A DNA stretch of 21,486 nucleotides from Fidelibacterota bacterium (GTDB lineage Bacteria; Fidelibacterota; Marinisomatia; Marinisomatales; CAZVFT01), in the NCBI GenBank assembly GCA_014381485.1, contig JACNLN010000068.1, forward strand, positions 1 through 21,486, read 5' to 3'. The notes under the pieces were generated by a model that searched no databases, was not told where the DNA came from, and saw only the letters and a list, made by a program, of their open reading frames with translations. The translations under genes and the position numbers were made by a program. Shown here one piece after another: positions 14,071 to 21,447 of the stretch (positions within the stretch are counted from its first letter, which is position 1; each line of letters starts with the position of its first letter).

Positions 14071-16144
14071 AAATTTCAGTTGATATCTTTGCGAAATAAG
14101 TTCTTCCCGGCTCAGGATAACCATGCACCGATTCCTGTTTCCGGTCCTGAAGATTTCTTACTCCAAAATCCAAATTTGGCCGAAACCAGAAAAGTTTCGG
14201 ACCGCCAATGCGAATAGATAGATCAAGCCGATCATACGGATTCAGGATTCCCCCTGAATTGTAGCTATATAATCTCTTACCAAGGAATCTGTATGAGACA
14301 TTTCCTTTTATGGATCCAAATTGATAACTGATTTCAGCCCAGTGGGAAACAGCAGGGACATAAAGCAACCTTTTCCCATATCCATCTTCCTTTGAGAGAA
14401 CCCGACTTTTGTTTTGATCAGTCATAATCGTCAGGGTTACAGGAATTGTGCGGGGAGAAATGATCATTTTTACCGAGCTTCCGTAGGATACAGACTCTGA
14501 AAGGTTTTTTGGTGAATAAACCAAGGGTTCAATTTCTGTCCATTGGATCAGGTTTTTTGTATAAAAGTGATATCCTCTCATTTCAACTTCAACAGCGGAA
14601 GACTGCAGGGGATCTATCCTGACAGCAAAATCCATTGAGGTACCATTTTCCGGTTTGAGATCTGGATTGCCTGTAGATCCCCACGGATCCTGCCAGTACA
14701 GTTCGTTAAATGTAGGTTCGCGATAACTGGTACCGCTATTTATCAGAATAGATTTAATGAGTCTTTTTTCAGGTTTCCATATAAGAGCAATACTTCCAGA
14801 AGTTACAGGTTTGGATTCTCTTGACAAATCCATTCGAATACAAGTAAATAATGAGAGATAGCGTTGCACCGTTAATTGATTCAATAATCCGAAAGCAGAA
14901 CGAGAGCGTTGGTGAATTCCGGTGTCATCGCTATTTATATGATGTCGTACTGTTTCCAGCGTCAATGTATTTCTGAATATTTTCCATTGTGGGAATCTGT
15001 GGATGGTTCGGAGTTGATGTGATGAGGTGCGATGACGAGTGTTGGTCATCCAGTCAGGGTCAACATAGTGTTCATCTGAAGAAAGTGTACCTATATGGAT
15101 TTCCGTTTGTCCGAAATAGGAAATGCCCCGGAGTGATGCCAGATGAATTCCCTGTAGATTGTCTTTTTGAGCGTTAGGTGATGGCCACTGTACAGATCCA
15201 GATACACCTCGCTCAGTGTTACTGTTTAATGTGAAAAATGAAAGAGACCATAATTGGGTTAAGGGGAGTTGAACTTGACCTCCAAAGGATGTTTGGTAAA
15301 AGTGATTATTTTCACGAAAGTTTCCTTGATTTTTATAGTTATTTCCATAAAGTGAAATTTTCGCGGGTCCCAACATTGTAGAGATCTTTCCGCTGGTTCC
15401 CGCTTCACCGAAGGAGCCAGAAGAAAGGCTGAAACTGGAGGATTGTTTCTGATTAACCATCAGGTTGAGAGTGCCCCCAACAGCATTCGATCCATAAAGA
15501 GAAGATCCGTGTCCCCAGTAAAATTCACCGTGACTAAAGAGCTCTCTTGGTAAAACACTGAAATCAACCCCTCCATTTTGAGGTGAATTGAGTGGAATGC
15601 TTTCGATCATCACCAGGATATGTTCACCATAACCTGTGGGGGAAGCGATGGTTTTTAGTCCAGCTGCTCCACCGTAATCTTTGAGTTGAATTCCAAAACG
15701 ATCAAGTTTTTCTGCAATACTGTTACCTGAATTTGGAAAATCGTTAATGGAGATTAATTGATGACTGACAGGAAGTGATAGTTTCTCCTTGGCATATAGA
15801 TTTCCTTCAATAGTGACGGGGTTAAACTGATAGACCTTTTGTTTGAGTTTGATTGTAATAAAATCATTTTTGTCTGCCAGATCCAGAACCAGGGGATTAT
15901 AAGCGGAATGTTTGATCTTTAACGTTATCTGTTCTCCTTTTGATATTTTTAGTACGAATAGGCCATCTCTATTTGTGGTTGTTCCGATTTCTTCTTTGGG
16001 GACAAATACTTCTGCATAGGGAATAGGTCTGCCAGTCTGATCCGTTACCTGACCTGTGATCAATAAAGAGTTTGAATGAATGGTTCCGTAATGGAGCCAG
16101 ACTATAAGTGAAAAGATTGAAATGAATTTGCGGAGTGTTTTCAT
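14045..16144 (-). CDS. btuB: TonB-dependent cobalamin receptor, BtuB-like
   Basis: This is an outer-membrane receptor expected to import cobalamin or cobinamide using TonB energy. The 699-aa protein has a signal peptide (about 1-24), a carboxypeptidase-regulatory-like beta-sandwich (about 27-105; ITGQVTDQTGRPIPYAEVFVPKEEIGTTTNRDGLFVL), a possible TonB box near PVTIEG (about 109-114), a plug domain (about 118-240; ISINDFPNSGNSIAEKLDRFGIQLKDYGG, then GHGSSLYGSNAVGGTLNLMV) and a barrel up to residue ~690 with YREPTFNELYW and NPDLKPENG, typical of TonB receptors. The substrate call rests on the cobalamin riboswitch 38 nt upstream. GGAGGAGGAG lies just before the ATG. The regulatory-like domain is common in Bacteroidota-type receptors and absent from E. 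coli BtuB (614 aa). Confidence 0.9.
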   Translation of the reverse strand: MKTLRKFISIFSLIVWLHYGTIHSNSLLITGQVTDQTGRPIPYAEVFVPKEEIGTTTNRDGLFVLKISKGEQITLKIKHSAYNPLVLDLADKNDFITIKLKQKVYQFNPVTIEGNLYAKEKLSLPVSHQLISINDFPNSGNSIAEKLDRFGIQLKDYGGAAGLKTIASPTGYGEHILVMIESIPLNSPQNGGVDFSVLPRELFSHGEFYWGHGSSLYGSNAVGGTLNLMVNQKQSSSFSLSSGSFGEAGTSGKISTMLGPAKISLYGNNYKNQGNFRENNHFYQTSFGGQVQLPLTQLWSLSFFTLNSNTERGVSGSVQWPSPNAQKDNLQGIHLASLRGISYFGQTEIHIGTLSSDEHYVDPDWMTNTRHRTSSHQLRTIHRFPQWKIFRNTLTLETVRHHINSDDTGIHQRSRSAFGLLNQLTVQRYLSLFTCIRMDLSRESKPVTSGSIALIWKPEKRLIKSILINSGTSYREPTFNELYWQDPWGSTGNPDLKPENGTSMDFAVRIDPLQSSAVEVEMRGYHFYTKNLIQWTEIEPLVYSPKNLSESVSYGSSVKMIISPRTIPVTLTIMTDQNKSRVLSKEDGYGKRLLYVPAVSHWAEISYQFGSIKGNVSYRFLGKRLYSYNSGGILNPYDRLDLSIRIGGPKLFWFRPNLDFGVRNLQDRKQESVHGYPEPGRTYFAKISTEISNPKNSIE

Positions 16145-16181
16145 GATCCTCTCCTCCTCCCTCGAGAGTAATTACGAGAAT

Positions 16182-16379
16182 TTCGGTTTTGCAGGTTTCC
16201 TGACTTACGCCTTTTCCGTCCATCACATAGTGAGGATAGACAATTTGGATTACTTCCGCCTTCTCATCCCGCCTTTAGCGGGACAATGGCTCTCCCAATG
16301 TGTTGGGATTGGAAGCTCTAAAGCGATCACAGTTGCGGGGCAGTACCCGACTTTCACGGGTTTCCCTCCCAGAACCGAA
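16182..16379 (-). promoter_or_regulatory. Cobalamin (adenosylcobalamin-type) riboswitch
   Basis: On the minus strand, P1 pairs TTCGGTT (16379-16373) with AACCGAA (16188-16182). Inside it are the conserved core GGGAAACCCGTGAAAGTCGG followed by TACTGCCCCGCAACTGTGA, the GCCATTG element (consensus GCCACUG), GAGAAGGC (consensus GGGAAGGC), and AAGTCAGGAAACCTGC (the B12 box, consensus AGUCAGGAGACCUGCC). Two variable arms are palindromes: TCCCAATGTGTTGGGA (16293-16308) and TCCCGCCTTTAGCGGGA (16267-16283). The element ends about 38 nt before the receptor start codon and very near its purine-rich ribosome site, which suits translational control; no terminator hairpin with a T-run is visible. Confidence 0.95.
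16267..16283. repeat. TCCCGCC-type palindrome inside the riboswitch
   Basis: TCCCGCCTTTAGCGGGA has a 6-bp stem (TCCCGC/GCGGGA). It matches the copy at 4-20 at 14 of 17 positions. It lies precisely between the GCCATTG and GAGAAGGC elements of the cobalamin riboswitch and forms that variable arm. Confidence 0.75.
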
Positions 16380-16383
16380 CTGT

Positions 16384-16391
16384 CAAAGATA
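16384..16391 (-). promoter_or_regulatory. -7 element (TAnnTTTG) just before the riboswitch
   Basis: On the minus strand TATCTTTG fits TAnnTTTG exactly. The riboswitch P1 stem begins 5 nt further on, which is where transcription should start for this promoter type. The -33 TTTG is only partly matched (ATTT at a 19-nt spacing). Confidence 0.5.
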
Positions 16392-16507
16392 ATAAAAACT
16401 ACTGTTTTAAAAATGGAATAACAAGGAAAATGACCACCCCCCAAATAGTAATCATTCAGTTTTTTGTCGGATAGAATTTTAAAAGTTTTTTGGAGTAAAA
16501 TGATGGA

Positions 16508-16523
16508 TCCCGACACTTCGGGA
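16508..16523. repeat. TCCCGAC-type palindrome
   Basis: TCCCGACACTTCGGGA has a 6-bp stem and a 4-nt loop. It is followed by GAAATC, as the copy at 7365-7380 is followed by TAAAATC, suggesting that the repeat unit extends beyond the palindrome. Confidence 0.65.
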
Positions 16524-16612
16524 GAAATCATTTTTAAACTACAGTTATTTTTATTACGTTGTTTGAGATTTCCTAAAATACAACAGATTTTTATCTGCCA
16601 ACTTAACGTTTC

Positions 16613-16662
16613 ACAATGATTACACTTCCCCGACGAGTCGGGGCGGGCTGTTTCATCATTGT
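16613..16662. repeat. Nested 50-nt hairpin with a TCCCGAC-type core
   Basis: The outer arms ACAATGAT (16613-16620) and ATCATTGT (16655-16662) are exact reverse complements. Between them lies CCCCGACGAGTCGGGG (16628-16643), a 6- to 7-bp stem of the same family as the other GC-rich palindromes. Confidence 0.65.
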
Positions 16663-16710
16663 ACTCCTAAAAAATTAATAAAAAACACAATACTCAAAAT
16701 CCAGAATAAA

Positions 16711-16831
16711 AATCATTCCCCGGTGAAATATGCTTCAATATCGGTTTCCGACAAATCGGGATAGGCTATTCTTTGCCCCGATACGGTTATGCTTCCCTAT
16801 TGAGTAAACATTTCACGGGGCAGGGGTGATT
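16711..16831. repeat. Imperfect long fold-back element
   Basis: The left arm at 16711-16740 and the right arm at 16798-16831 are imperfect reverse complements. Matching blocks are AATCA/TGATT, CCCC/GGGG, GTGAAAT/ATTTCAC and CAATA/TATTG. The interior holds another TCCCGAC-like palindrome (16746-16761), a TATCGG/CCGATA pair (16739-16744 and 16778-16783) and the direct repeat TATGCTTC (16729-16736 and 16788-16795). The layout resembles a small MITE or a degenerate fold-back unit. Confidence 0.5.
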
Positions 16832-16999
16832 GTTCTGTTTTGGGAAATAATAAACGACACGAAATGTCCATCAGTTTGCGGATTGTGTAAAACTAATATT
16901 TTGCGTCATTTATTTTATCGATTGAGGATTAAAGCTTTTAACTTGATTAAGGAACAAGGTAAAAATAAATTCTCATAGTTTTATTTTAGGATTTAAGAG

Positions 17000-17803
17000 A
17001 TGAAAAAGGAAAGTTACACGAATGTATCTGTTGCCAACGTCTATGAAAAGCCCGATTTTAAGTCCAGTGTGGTGACACAAGCGCTACTTGGTGAGACGTT
17101 GATGGTTTTCGGTGAACAGGGGAAATGGTTAAACATCAGGCAATGGGATGGTTATGAAGGTTGGATTCGTAATTTTTTTGTTGCAGAAGGAGCTGAAGCA
17201 TACGTGAGTTGTAAGACTGAAATTGTGATAGATGATCTCTTTGGTGCCGTTTATGAGGACCAAAATGAGTCTTCAACCGTTATAAGGGGTATTGTATATG
17301 GAAATGTGTTGAAAATATCCGAAAAAGAGAATAACTGGTATTACGTGATACTTCCTGACGGAAAACTTGGTTGGACAAATGCTGTTATTAAAGAGGAAGT
17401 TGGTAAGGATATACGTACATTTCTTATGACAGAATCAAAGCGTTTTCTCGGGATTCCATACGTTTGGGGCGGTAAAACACCGAAGGGATTTGATTGTTCA
17501 GGCTTTATCCAGACGATTATGAGAGCCGGAGGCATTGAACTTCCCAGGGATGCCCAACAACAGGTACAATTTTATGGATTTAAAGAAATTGAACTTTCCG
17601 ATATACAGGGGGGAGATCTCATTTTTTTCAGTGATGAAGGAGGTAATGTGGACCATGTAGCATTATCTTTGGGCGAAAGTGAGTTTATCCATAGCTCAGG
17701 TTTTGTAAAAACAGAAAATTTCAATAAATTTTCCCCTGGATTTAATAAGCAACTTTACCAGAATCTTTATTCTGTGAAAAGTATTGAAGGATATTGCAAT
17801 TGA
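17000..17803 (+). CDS. YkfC-like gamma-D-glutamyl-L-diamino acid endopeptidase (SH3 + NlpC/P60)
   Basis: The 267-aa protein has two SH3-like domains (about residues 6-62 and 74-132) and a C-terminal NlpC/P60 domain (about 136-262). The catalytic residues are C166 (FDCSGF), H219 (DHVALSL) and H231 (IHSSG). Their spacing, 53 then 12 residues, equals that recalled for Bacillus YkfC (C238, H291, H303). YkfC-type enzymes cut murein peptides between D-Glu and the diamino acid during wall recycling and need a free N-terminal L-Ala. There is no signal peptide (MKKESYTNVSVANVYEKP), which agrees with a cytoplasmic recycling enzyme rather than a secreted hydrolase. AGGA lies about 10 nt before the ATG. 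The stop codon overlaps the TTG start of the HNH gene. Confidence 0.9.
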   Translation: MKKESYTNVSVANVYEKPDFKSSVVTQALLGETLMVFGEQGKWLNIRQWDGYEGWIRNFFVAEGAEAYVSCKTEIVIDDLFGAVYEDQNESSTVIRGIVYGNVLKISEKENNWYYVILPDGKLGWTNAVIKEEVGKDIRTFLMTESKRFLGIPYVWGGKTPKGFDCSGFIQTIMRAGGIELPRDAQQQVQFYGFKEIELSDIQGGDLIFFSDEGGNVDHVALSLGESEFIHSSGFVKTENFNKFSPGFNKQLYQNLYSVKSIEGYCN

Positions 17804-18333
17804 GACATTTAAAGCGAAACGGAAATAGTATTTTAAATCGAGAGGTTCTTGTTTTGAATCAAAACTATCAACCTCTGTTGATTTGCACTGCCAAAAGAGC
17901 TATTTGTTTGGAATATCTCGGTAAAGTATCAGTCATTGAAAATTATCGAGAGTTTGTCCACTCTCCTTCGGTTACATTACAACTTCCCAGTGTAATAAAA
18001 TTGGATCGATACATAAACATTAAGAATAATGATATTATCCTCTCAAGAAAAAATATTTTAAAGCGAGATCGACATCAATGTCAATATTGTGGACGAAAAA
18101 GTGTACCTATGACTTTGGATCATGTAATCCCCAAAGAACTGGGGGGTAAGGATATCTGGGAGAACCTTGTCTGCTGCTGTCACGTCTGCAACAACAAAAA
18201 GGGAAATCGGCTTCCTGAGGAGGCGAAAATGCCCCTGATACGACGTCCTCAAAAACCAAATCGGATTTATTATATCCAGCAATATGTAAAAAGGAGTCAA
18301 TCAGCCTGGCGTCCTTATTTATATATGGATTAA
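17800..18333 (+). CDS. HNH endonuclease-family protein
   Basis: This is a 177-aa protein (179 aa from the TTG at 17794). The N-terminal VLVLNQNYQPLLICTAKRAICLEYLGKVSVIE is the typical lead of the widespread single-domain HNH_5-type proteins. The nuclease core is RDRHQCQYCGRKSVPMTLDHVIPKELGGKDIWENLVCCCHVCNNKKGNRLPEEAKM: two zinc CxxC pairs (CQYC and CHVC), the His of LDHVIP and the Asn of WENLV. Members are common in bacterial chromosomes and their substrate is mostly unknown; this is not a homing or restriction enzyme by context. No ATG is available. TTG at 17800 overlaps the preceding stop (TTGA), pointing to coupled translation. Confidence 0.85.
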   Translation: MRHLKRNGNSILNREVLVLNQNYQPLLICTAKRAICLEYLGKVSVIENYREFVHSPSVTLQLPSVIKLDRYINIKNNDIILSRKNILKRDRHQCQYCGRKSVPMTLDHVIPKELGGKDIWENLVCCCHVCNNKKGNRLPEEAKMPLIRRPQKPNRIYYIQQYVKRSQSAWRPYLYMD

Positions 18334-18352
18334 TTTGAAGAAAGTTACTGGT

Positions 18353-19336
18353 ATGAAAAATAAAAGAGTATTGAGTGGAATACAACCGTCAGGAAATCTT
18401 CATCTTGGCAATTATTTCGGGATGATGAAGCGGATGATTGAGTATCAGGAAAACAATGAACTTTTTTGCTTTCTGGTAAATTATCACGCTTTAACATCAA
18501 TGAACAATAGCGATCAGTTACAAAGAGATACCATCAATGCAGCCTGTGATTTTTTAGCACTGGGTTTAGATCCTGATAAGTCTGTCTTCTGGGTTCAATC
18601 TGATGTTCCTGAAGTCACAGAATTGACATGGATTCTCAGTATTGTAACGAGTGTTGGTCTATTGGAACGGGCACATTCATACAAGGATAAGATTTCTAAG
18701 GGGGTAGTCCCAAGTCATGGGCTTTTCAGTTATCCGGTGTTAATGGCAGCGGACATCCTGCTATTTGGGGGTGAAGTAGTCCCTGTGGGTAAGGACCAGA
18801 AACAACATCTGGAAATGGCAAGGGATATTGCTATTCGTTTTAACGCTACTTTTGGTGAAACCTTTGTGATTCCCGAACCGCTGATCGAAGAGGATTTTGG
18901 TTTAATCCCAGGAACCAATGGGGAAAAAATGTCGAAATCCTATAAAAACACTATTGACATTTTTTCCGATAAAGATGATTTGGTAAAAGGAGTTATGGGT
19001 ATCGTTACTGATGCAACCCCAGTGGAAGAATCGAAAAATCCCGATAGTAGTATTTTATACCAGATGTATTCTCTATTTCTAGATGATTCAGGTCAGGAAA
19101 AATTAAGGCAGAGATTTCTGACTCCGGGACTAAGATATAACGATGTAAAAAAGGAGTTGATTGATATCATCTGGAATTATTTTACCTCACATCGTGAAAA
19201 AAGACAGACACTTCTTAAGGATAAAGATTACGTGTTAAAAACGATGCAGGAAGGGGCGGAAAAAGCTCGTGATGTGGCTGTCACATATCTCAAAAAAGCA
19301 AGGAAAAACGTCGGTCTCAACTACTGGCAATCATGA
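18353..19336 (+). CDS. trpS: Tryptophanyl-tRNA synthetase
   Basis: This class I synthetase charges tRNA-Trp. From the ATG at 18353 it is 327 aa, normal for the bacterial enzyme; a TTG at 18335 would add six residues. The HIGH-type motif is SGNLHLGNYFG (13-23) and the KMSKS motif is GEKMSKS (190-196). Other family stretches are LVNYHALTS, DKSVFWVQSDVPEVTELTWILS, FSYPVLMAADILLF, VGKDQKQHLEMARDIA and IVTDATP. It begins 19 nt after the HNH gene, and its stop codon overlaps the scpA start (ATGA). Confidence 0.96.
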   Translation: MKNKRVLSGIQPSGNLHLGNYFGMMKRMIEYQENNELFCFLVNYHALTSMNNSDQLQRDTINAACDFLALGLDPDKSVFWVQSDVPEVTELTWILSIVTSVGLLERAHSYKDKISKGVVPSHGLFSYPVLMAADILLFGGEVVPVGKDQKQHLEMARDIAIRFNATFGETFVIPEPLIEEDFGLIPGTNGEKMSKSYKNTIDIFSDKDDLVKGVMGIVTDATPVEESKNPDSSILYQMYSLFLDDSGQEKLRQRFLTPGLRYNDVKKELIDIIWNYFTSHREKRQTLLKDKDYVLKTMQEGAEKARDVAVTYLKKARKNVGLNYWQS

Positions 19337-20052
19337 GTTATAATATTCAACTGGATAATTTCCAGGGTCCTCTTGATTTGCTTCTATTTTTCATCAAAAG
19401 AGATGAACTGGACATTATGGATATCCCCATTGCCCGAATTGCAAAAGAATATCAGGAATATCTGGTTACCCTTCAGGGATTAAACGTTTCTGTATCCGGA
19501 GAATTTATTGTGATGGCAGCGACCCTGATGCGAATTAAAGTCAGGATGTTGCTGCCTCAACTCATAGGTGAAGGCGAGGAAGAGTTTGAAGATCCGCGAA
19601 CGAAGCTGGTAAGACGGTTGCTTGAATATCAGCAATTCAAAGAAGCTGCAGAGAATTTATCTGCATTGGCTCGTGAACACGATCTGTGTCATTCAAGAAT
19701 GATATCTGCTGAAGTAGAGACCGTTGGTGAGGAGCCTTCCTTTTATCTTGAAGAGATATCCTTGTATAAACTGGTTCAAACCTTTAAAACTCTCCTAGAT
19801 CAAATGCCACAGGAACTTCCATATGAGGTAGAGAGGGAAGAGATTCATATCCAGGAACAGATTTCGTTTTTACTGGCGAAATTTGTGGATCGGAGTCAAC
19901 TTTTATTTTCGGAAATTTTACCGTCTCTCAATACCCGTCATAAGATTATCACCACTTTTTTGGCAATCCTTGAAATGATTCGCCAGGGACAAATACGAGT
20001 GAAACAAAAATCTGTGTTTGAAGATATTATCCTTGGAAGGATTGAAGCCTGA
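19333..20052 (+). CDS. scpA: ScpA, segregation and condensation protein A (kleisin)
   Basis: ScpA is the kleisin subunit that bridges the SMC heads in the SMC-ScpAB chromosome condensation complex. The 239-aa protein starts with the diagnostic YNIQLDNFQGPLDLLLFFIKRDELDIMDIPIARIAKEYQEYL, followed by the LMRIKVRMLLPQ segment, a charged variable middle, and the C-terminal winged-helix region ending FLAILEMIRQGQIRVKQKSVFEDIILGRI. The start codon overlaps the trpS stop by 4 nt and the stop overlaps the scpB ATG by one base, so translation of the three is probably coupled. The smc gene is not in the window. Confidence 0.96.
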   Translation: MSYNIQLDNFQGPLDLLLFFIKRDELDIMDIPIARIAKEYQEYLVTLQGLNVSVSGEFIVMAATLMRIKVRMLLPQLIGEGEEEFEDPRTKLVRRLLEYQQFKEAAENLSALAREHDLCHSRMISAEVETVGEEPSFYLEEISLYKLVQTFKTLLDQMPQELPYEVEREEIHIQEQISFLLAKFVDRSQLLFSEILPSLNTRHKIITTFLAILEMIRQGQIRVKQKSVFEDIILGRIEA

Positions 20053-20630
20053 TGGCTAAAGAGGCATTCCAGCAGGAAGAGATTCAAATCGTTGAGGCAT
20101 TGCTCTTTTCGTCTCTTGAACCTCTTCGCCAATCAAAGGTTGACATCTGTTTTAATGGAGATGCTCCAAAGCTTCAGGAGGTGATTTCTTTAATTAATAA
20201 AAGATATGAGAGAAATGGCAATCCTTTTTTTGTCGAAAAGGTAGCGAGAGGATACCGTCTTGTAACAAGACCGGAATTTGATCCGTGGATACGACGTCTC
20301 CACACCCGAATGGGAAGAACTTCCCTCACGCGTGCCAGTCTTGAAGTACTTTCAATTATAGCATATAAAGGTCCTGTGAGTCGTATGGAAATTGAGAGCA
20401 TCCGGGGCGTTCAAAGTGGGAGCTCGGTAAAAACTCTGCTGGAGAAGGATCTGATTAAAATCAAATGTCGCTCTGATGGTCCGGGACGACCCCTTCTTTA
20501 TTCTGTAACAGATGCGTTTCTTGTATCATTTGGTCTTGAAACACTATCCGATTTGCCAAAAATTCGTGACATATCGGAATTAACATCAGAACACACGCCC
20601 ACTGACGTATTTAATAATGCGACTGAATAG
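20052..20630 (+). CDS. scpB: ScpB, segregation and condensation protein B
   Basis: ScpB is the kite-type partner that dimerises and binds ScpA. The 192-aa protein has two winged-helix domains: QQEEIQIVEALLFSSLEPL (about 7-25) opens the first, and TRASLEVLSIIAYKGPVSRMEIESIRGVQSGSSVKTLLEKDLIKI...GRPLLYSVTDAFLVSFGLETLSDLP is the diagnostic second half. It starts in TGATG with the end of scpA. Its last 14 nt also encode the start of the pseudouridine synthase gene. The length is normal. Confidence 0.95.
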   Translation: MAKEAFQQEEIQIVEALLFSSLEPLRQSKVDICFNGDAPKLQEVISLINKRYERNGNPFFVEKVARGYRLVTRPEFDPWIRRLHTRMGRTSLTRASLEVLSIIAYKGPVSRMEIESIRGVQSGSSVKTLLEKDLIKIKCRSDGPGRPLLYSVTDAFLVSFGLETLSDLPKIRDISELTSEHTPTDVFNNATE

Positions 20631-21351
20631 ATATTTAGCCCATTGTGGTATTGCCTCCCGAAGAAAATGTGAACAGATAGTCAAAGCTGGTCGAGTTACA
20701 GCTAATAATATCAAAATTCTGAATCCTTTTATCGAAATCCATCGTGATGATGACGTGTGTTTGGATGGACGTTCTCTATGCCAGCCTGAAGAGGATATCG
20801 TTATTCTGCTTAATAAGCCGGCGGATGTTATTTCCACCGTATCTGATACTCATTCTCGAAAAACAGTTATGGATCTGGTTGATATTAACGAAAGAATTTT
20901 CCCCGTGGGGCGGCTTGATAAAGATACCACAGGTGCAATCCTGCTGACTAATAATGGTGTTCTCGCCAATAAATTGACACATCCCCGGTTTGGAGTGGAA
21001 AAGATTTACAGGATAACCATTGATAAGCCTATTCTGAATGATGATCTTAGGAAAATTGAAAAAGGTGTTCGTATCGGTGATGAAGAGATTGGTCAGGGTA
21101 ATATCTTAGAAGTTTGTGGGGACAACAGTGATTTAGAATGGAGTAAAAACGGTCAAAAATGTGAAGTTAGAGTGTTGTTAACACATGGGAAGAAGCGGGA
21201 AGTAAAACGGATATTTTCTGCACTGGGTTATGAAGTTCTGGCTTTGCACAGGGAATCTTTTGCTGGCATTAGTGCTGGAGATTTGCAATCTGGAGAGTGG
21301 AGGAAACTAACTCAGGCTGAGATTGAAAAATTGCAATCGAAAGAAGAATAA
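20617..21351 (+). CDS. rluB: RluB/RsuA-family rRNA pseudouridine synthase
   Basis: This enzyme converts a specific rRNA uridine to pseudouridine. The 244-aa protein has an N-terminal S4 RNA-binding domain (MRLNRYLAHCGIASRRKCEQIVKAGRVTANN, 1-31) and the catalytic RsuA/RluB domain with GRLDKDTTGAILLTNNGVLANKLTHPR (98-124); D101 is the catalytic Asp. The ending HGKKREVKRIFSALGYEVLALHRESFAGI is typical. RluB (23S rRNA) is the more likely subgroup, as the gene often follows scpB in bacteria, but RluE/RsuA-like specificity cannot be excluded from sequence alone. The ATG lies inside the last codons of scpB (14-nt overlap). Confidence 0.92.
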   Translation: MRLNRYLAHCGIASRRKCEQIVKAGRVTANNIKILNPFIEIHRDDDVCLDGRSLCQPEEDIVILLNKPADVISTVSDTHSRKTVMDLVDINERIFPVGRLDKDTTGAILLTNNGVLANKLTHPRFGVEKIYRITIDKPILNDDLRKIEKGVRIGDEEIGQGNILEVCGDNSDLEWSKNGQKCEVRVLLTHGKKREVKRIFSALGYEVLALHRESFAGISAGDLQSGEWRKLTQAEIEKLQSKEE

Positions 21352-21421
21352 GTAATAGCTCTGTTCTAATTATCAACTGTTTTAATGCTACATTCTGAGG
21401 AAACGAAATTGTGCATATCCA

Positions 21422-21447
21422 TAGCCCCGTCCTTCAGGGCGGGGCTA
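21422..21447. repeat. GC-rich hairpin after rluB
   Basis: TAGCCCCGTCC (21422-21432), loop TTCA, and GGGCGGGGCTA (21437-21447) pair over 11 bp with one G-T pair. It lies about 70 nt after the rluB stop, with no T-run, so it is a weak terminator at best. The AGCCCCG...CGGGGCT form is of the kind seen in REP-like repeats scattered in many bacterial genomes. Confidence 0.6.

Larger units (their letters stand above)
16380..16999. other. Gene-free stretch with fold-back elements
   Basis: No gene is supported in these 620 bp. It contains the promoter region of the riboswitch-controlled receptor (minus strand), three TCCCGAC-type palindromes, a 50-nt nested hairpin (16613-16662), a ~120-bp imperfect fold-back (16711-16831) and, at the right end, the upstream region of the NlpC/P60 gene. 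The last ~140 bp are AT-rich with no promoter that I can place confidently. Confidence 0.75.

Noticed and set aside
16122..16421. Plus-strand open frame across the riboswitch
   Set aside because: It overlaps a well-supported riboswitch and the receptor start; codon content and sequence look non-coding.
16613..16831. Integron attC sites or a CRISPR-like array
   Set aside because: The fold-backs are not regularly spaced, differ in sequence, and lack convincing RYYYAAC/GTTRRRY ends; no integrase or cas gene is present.
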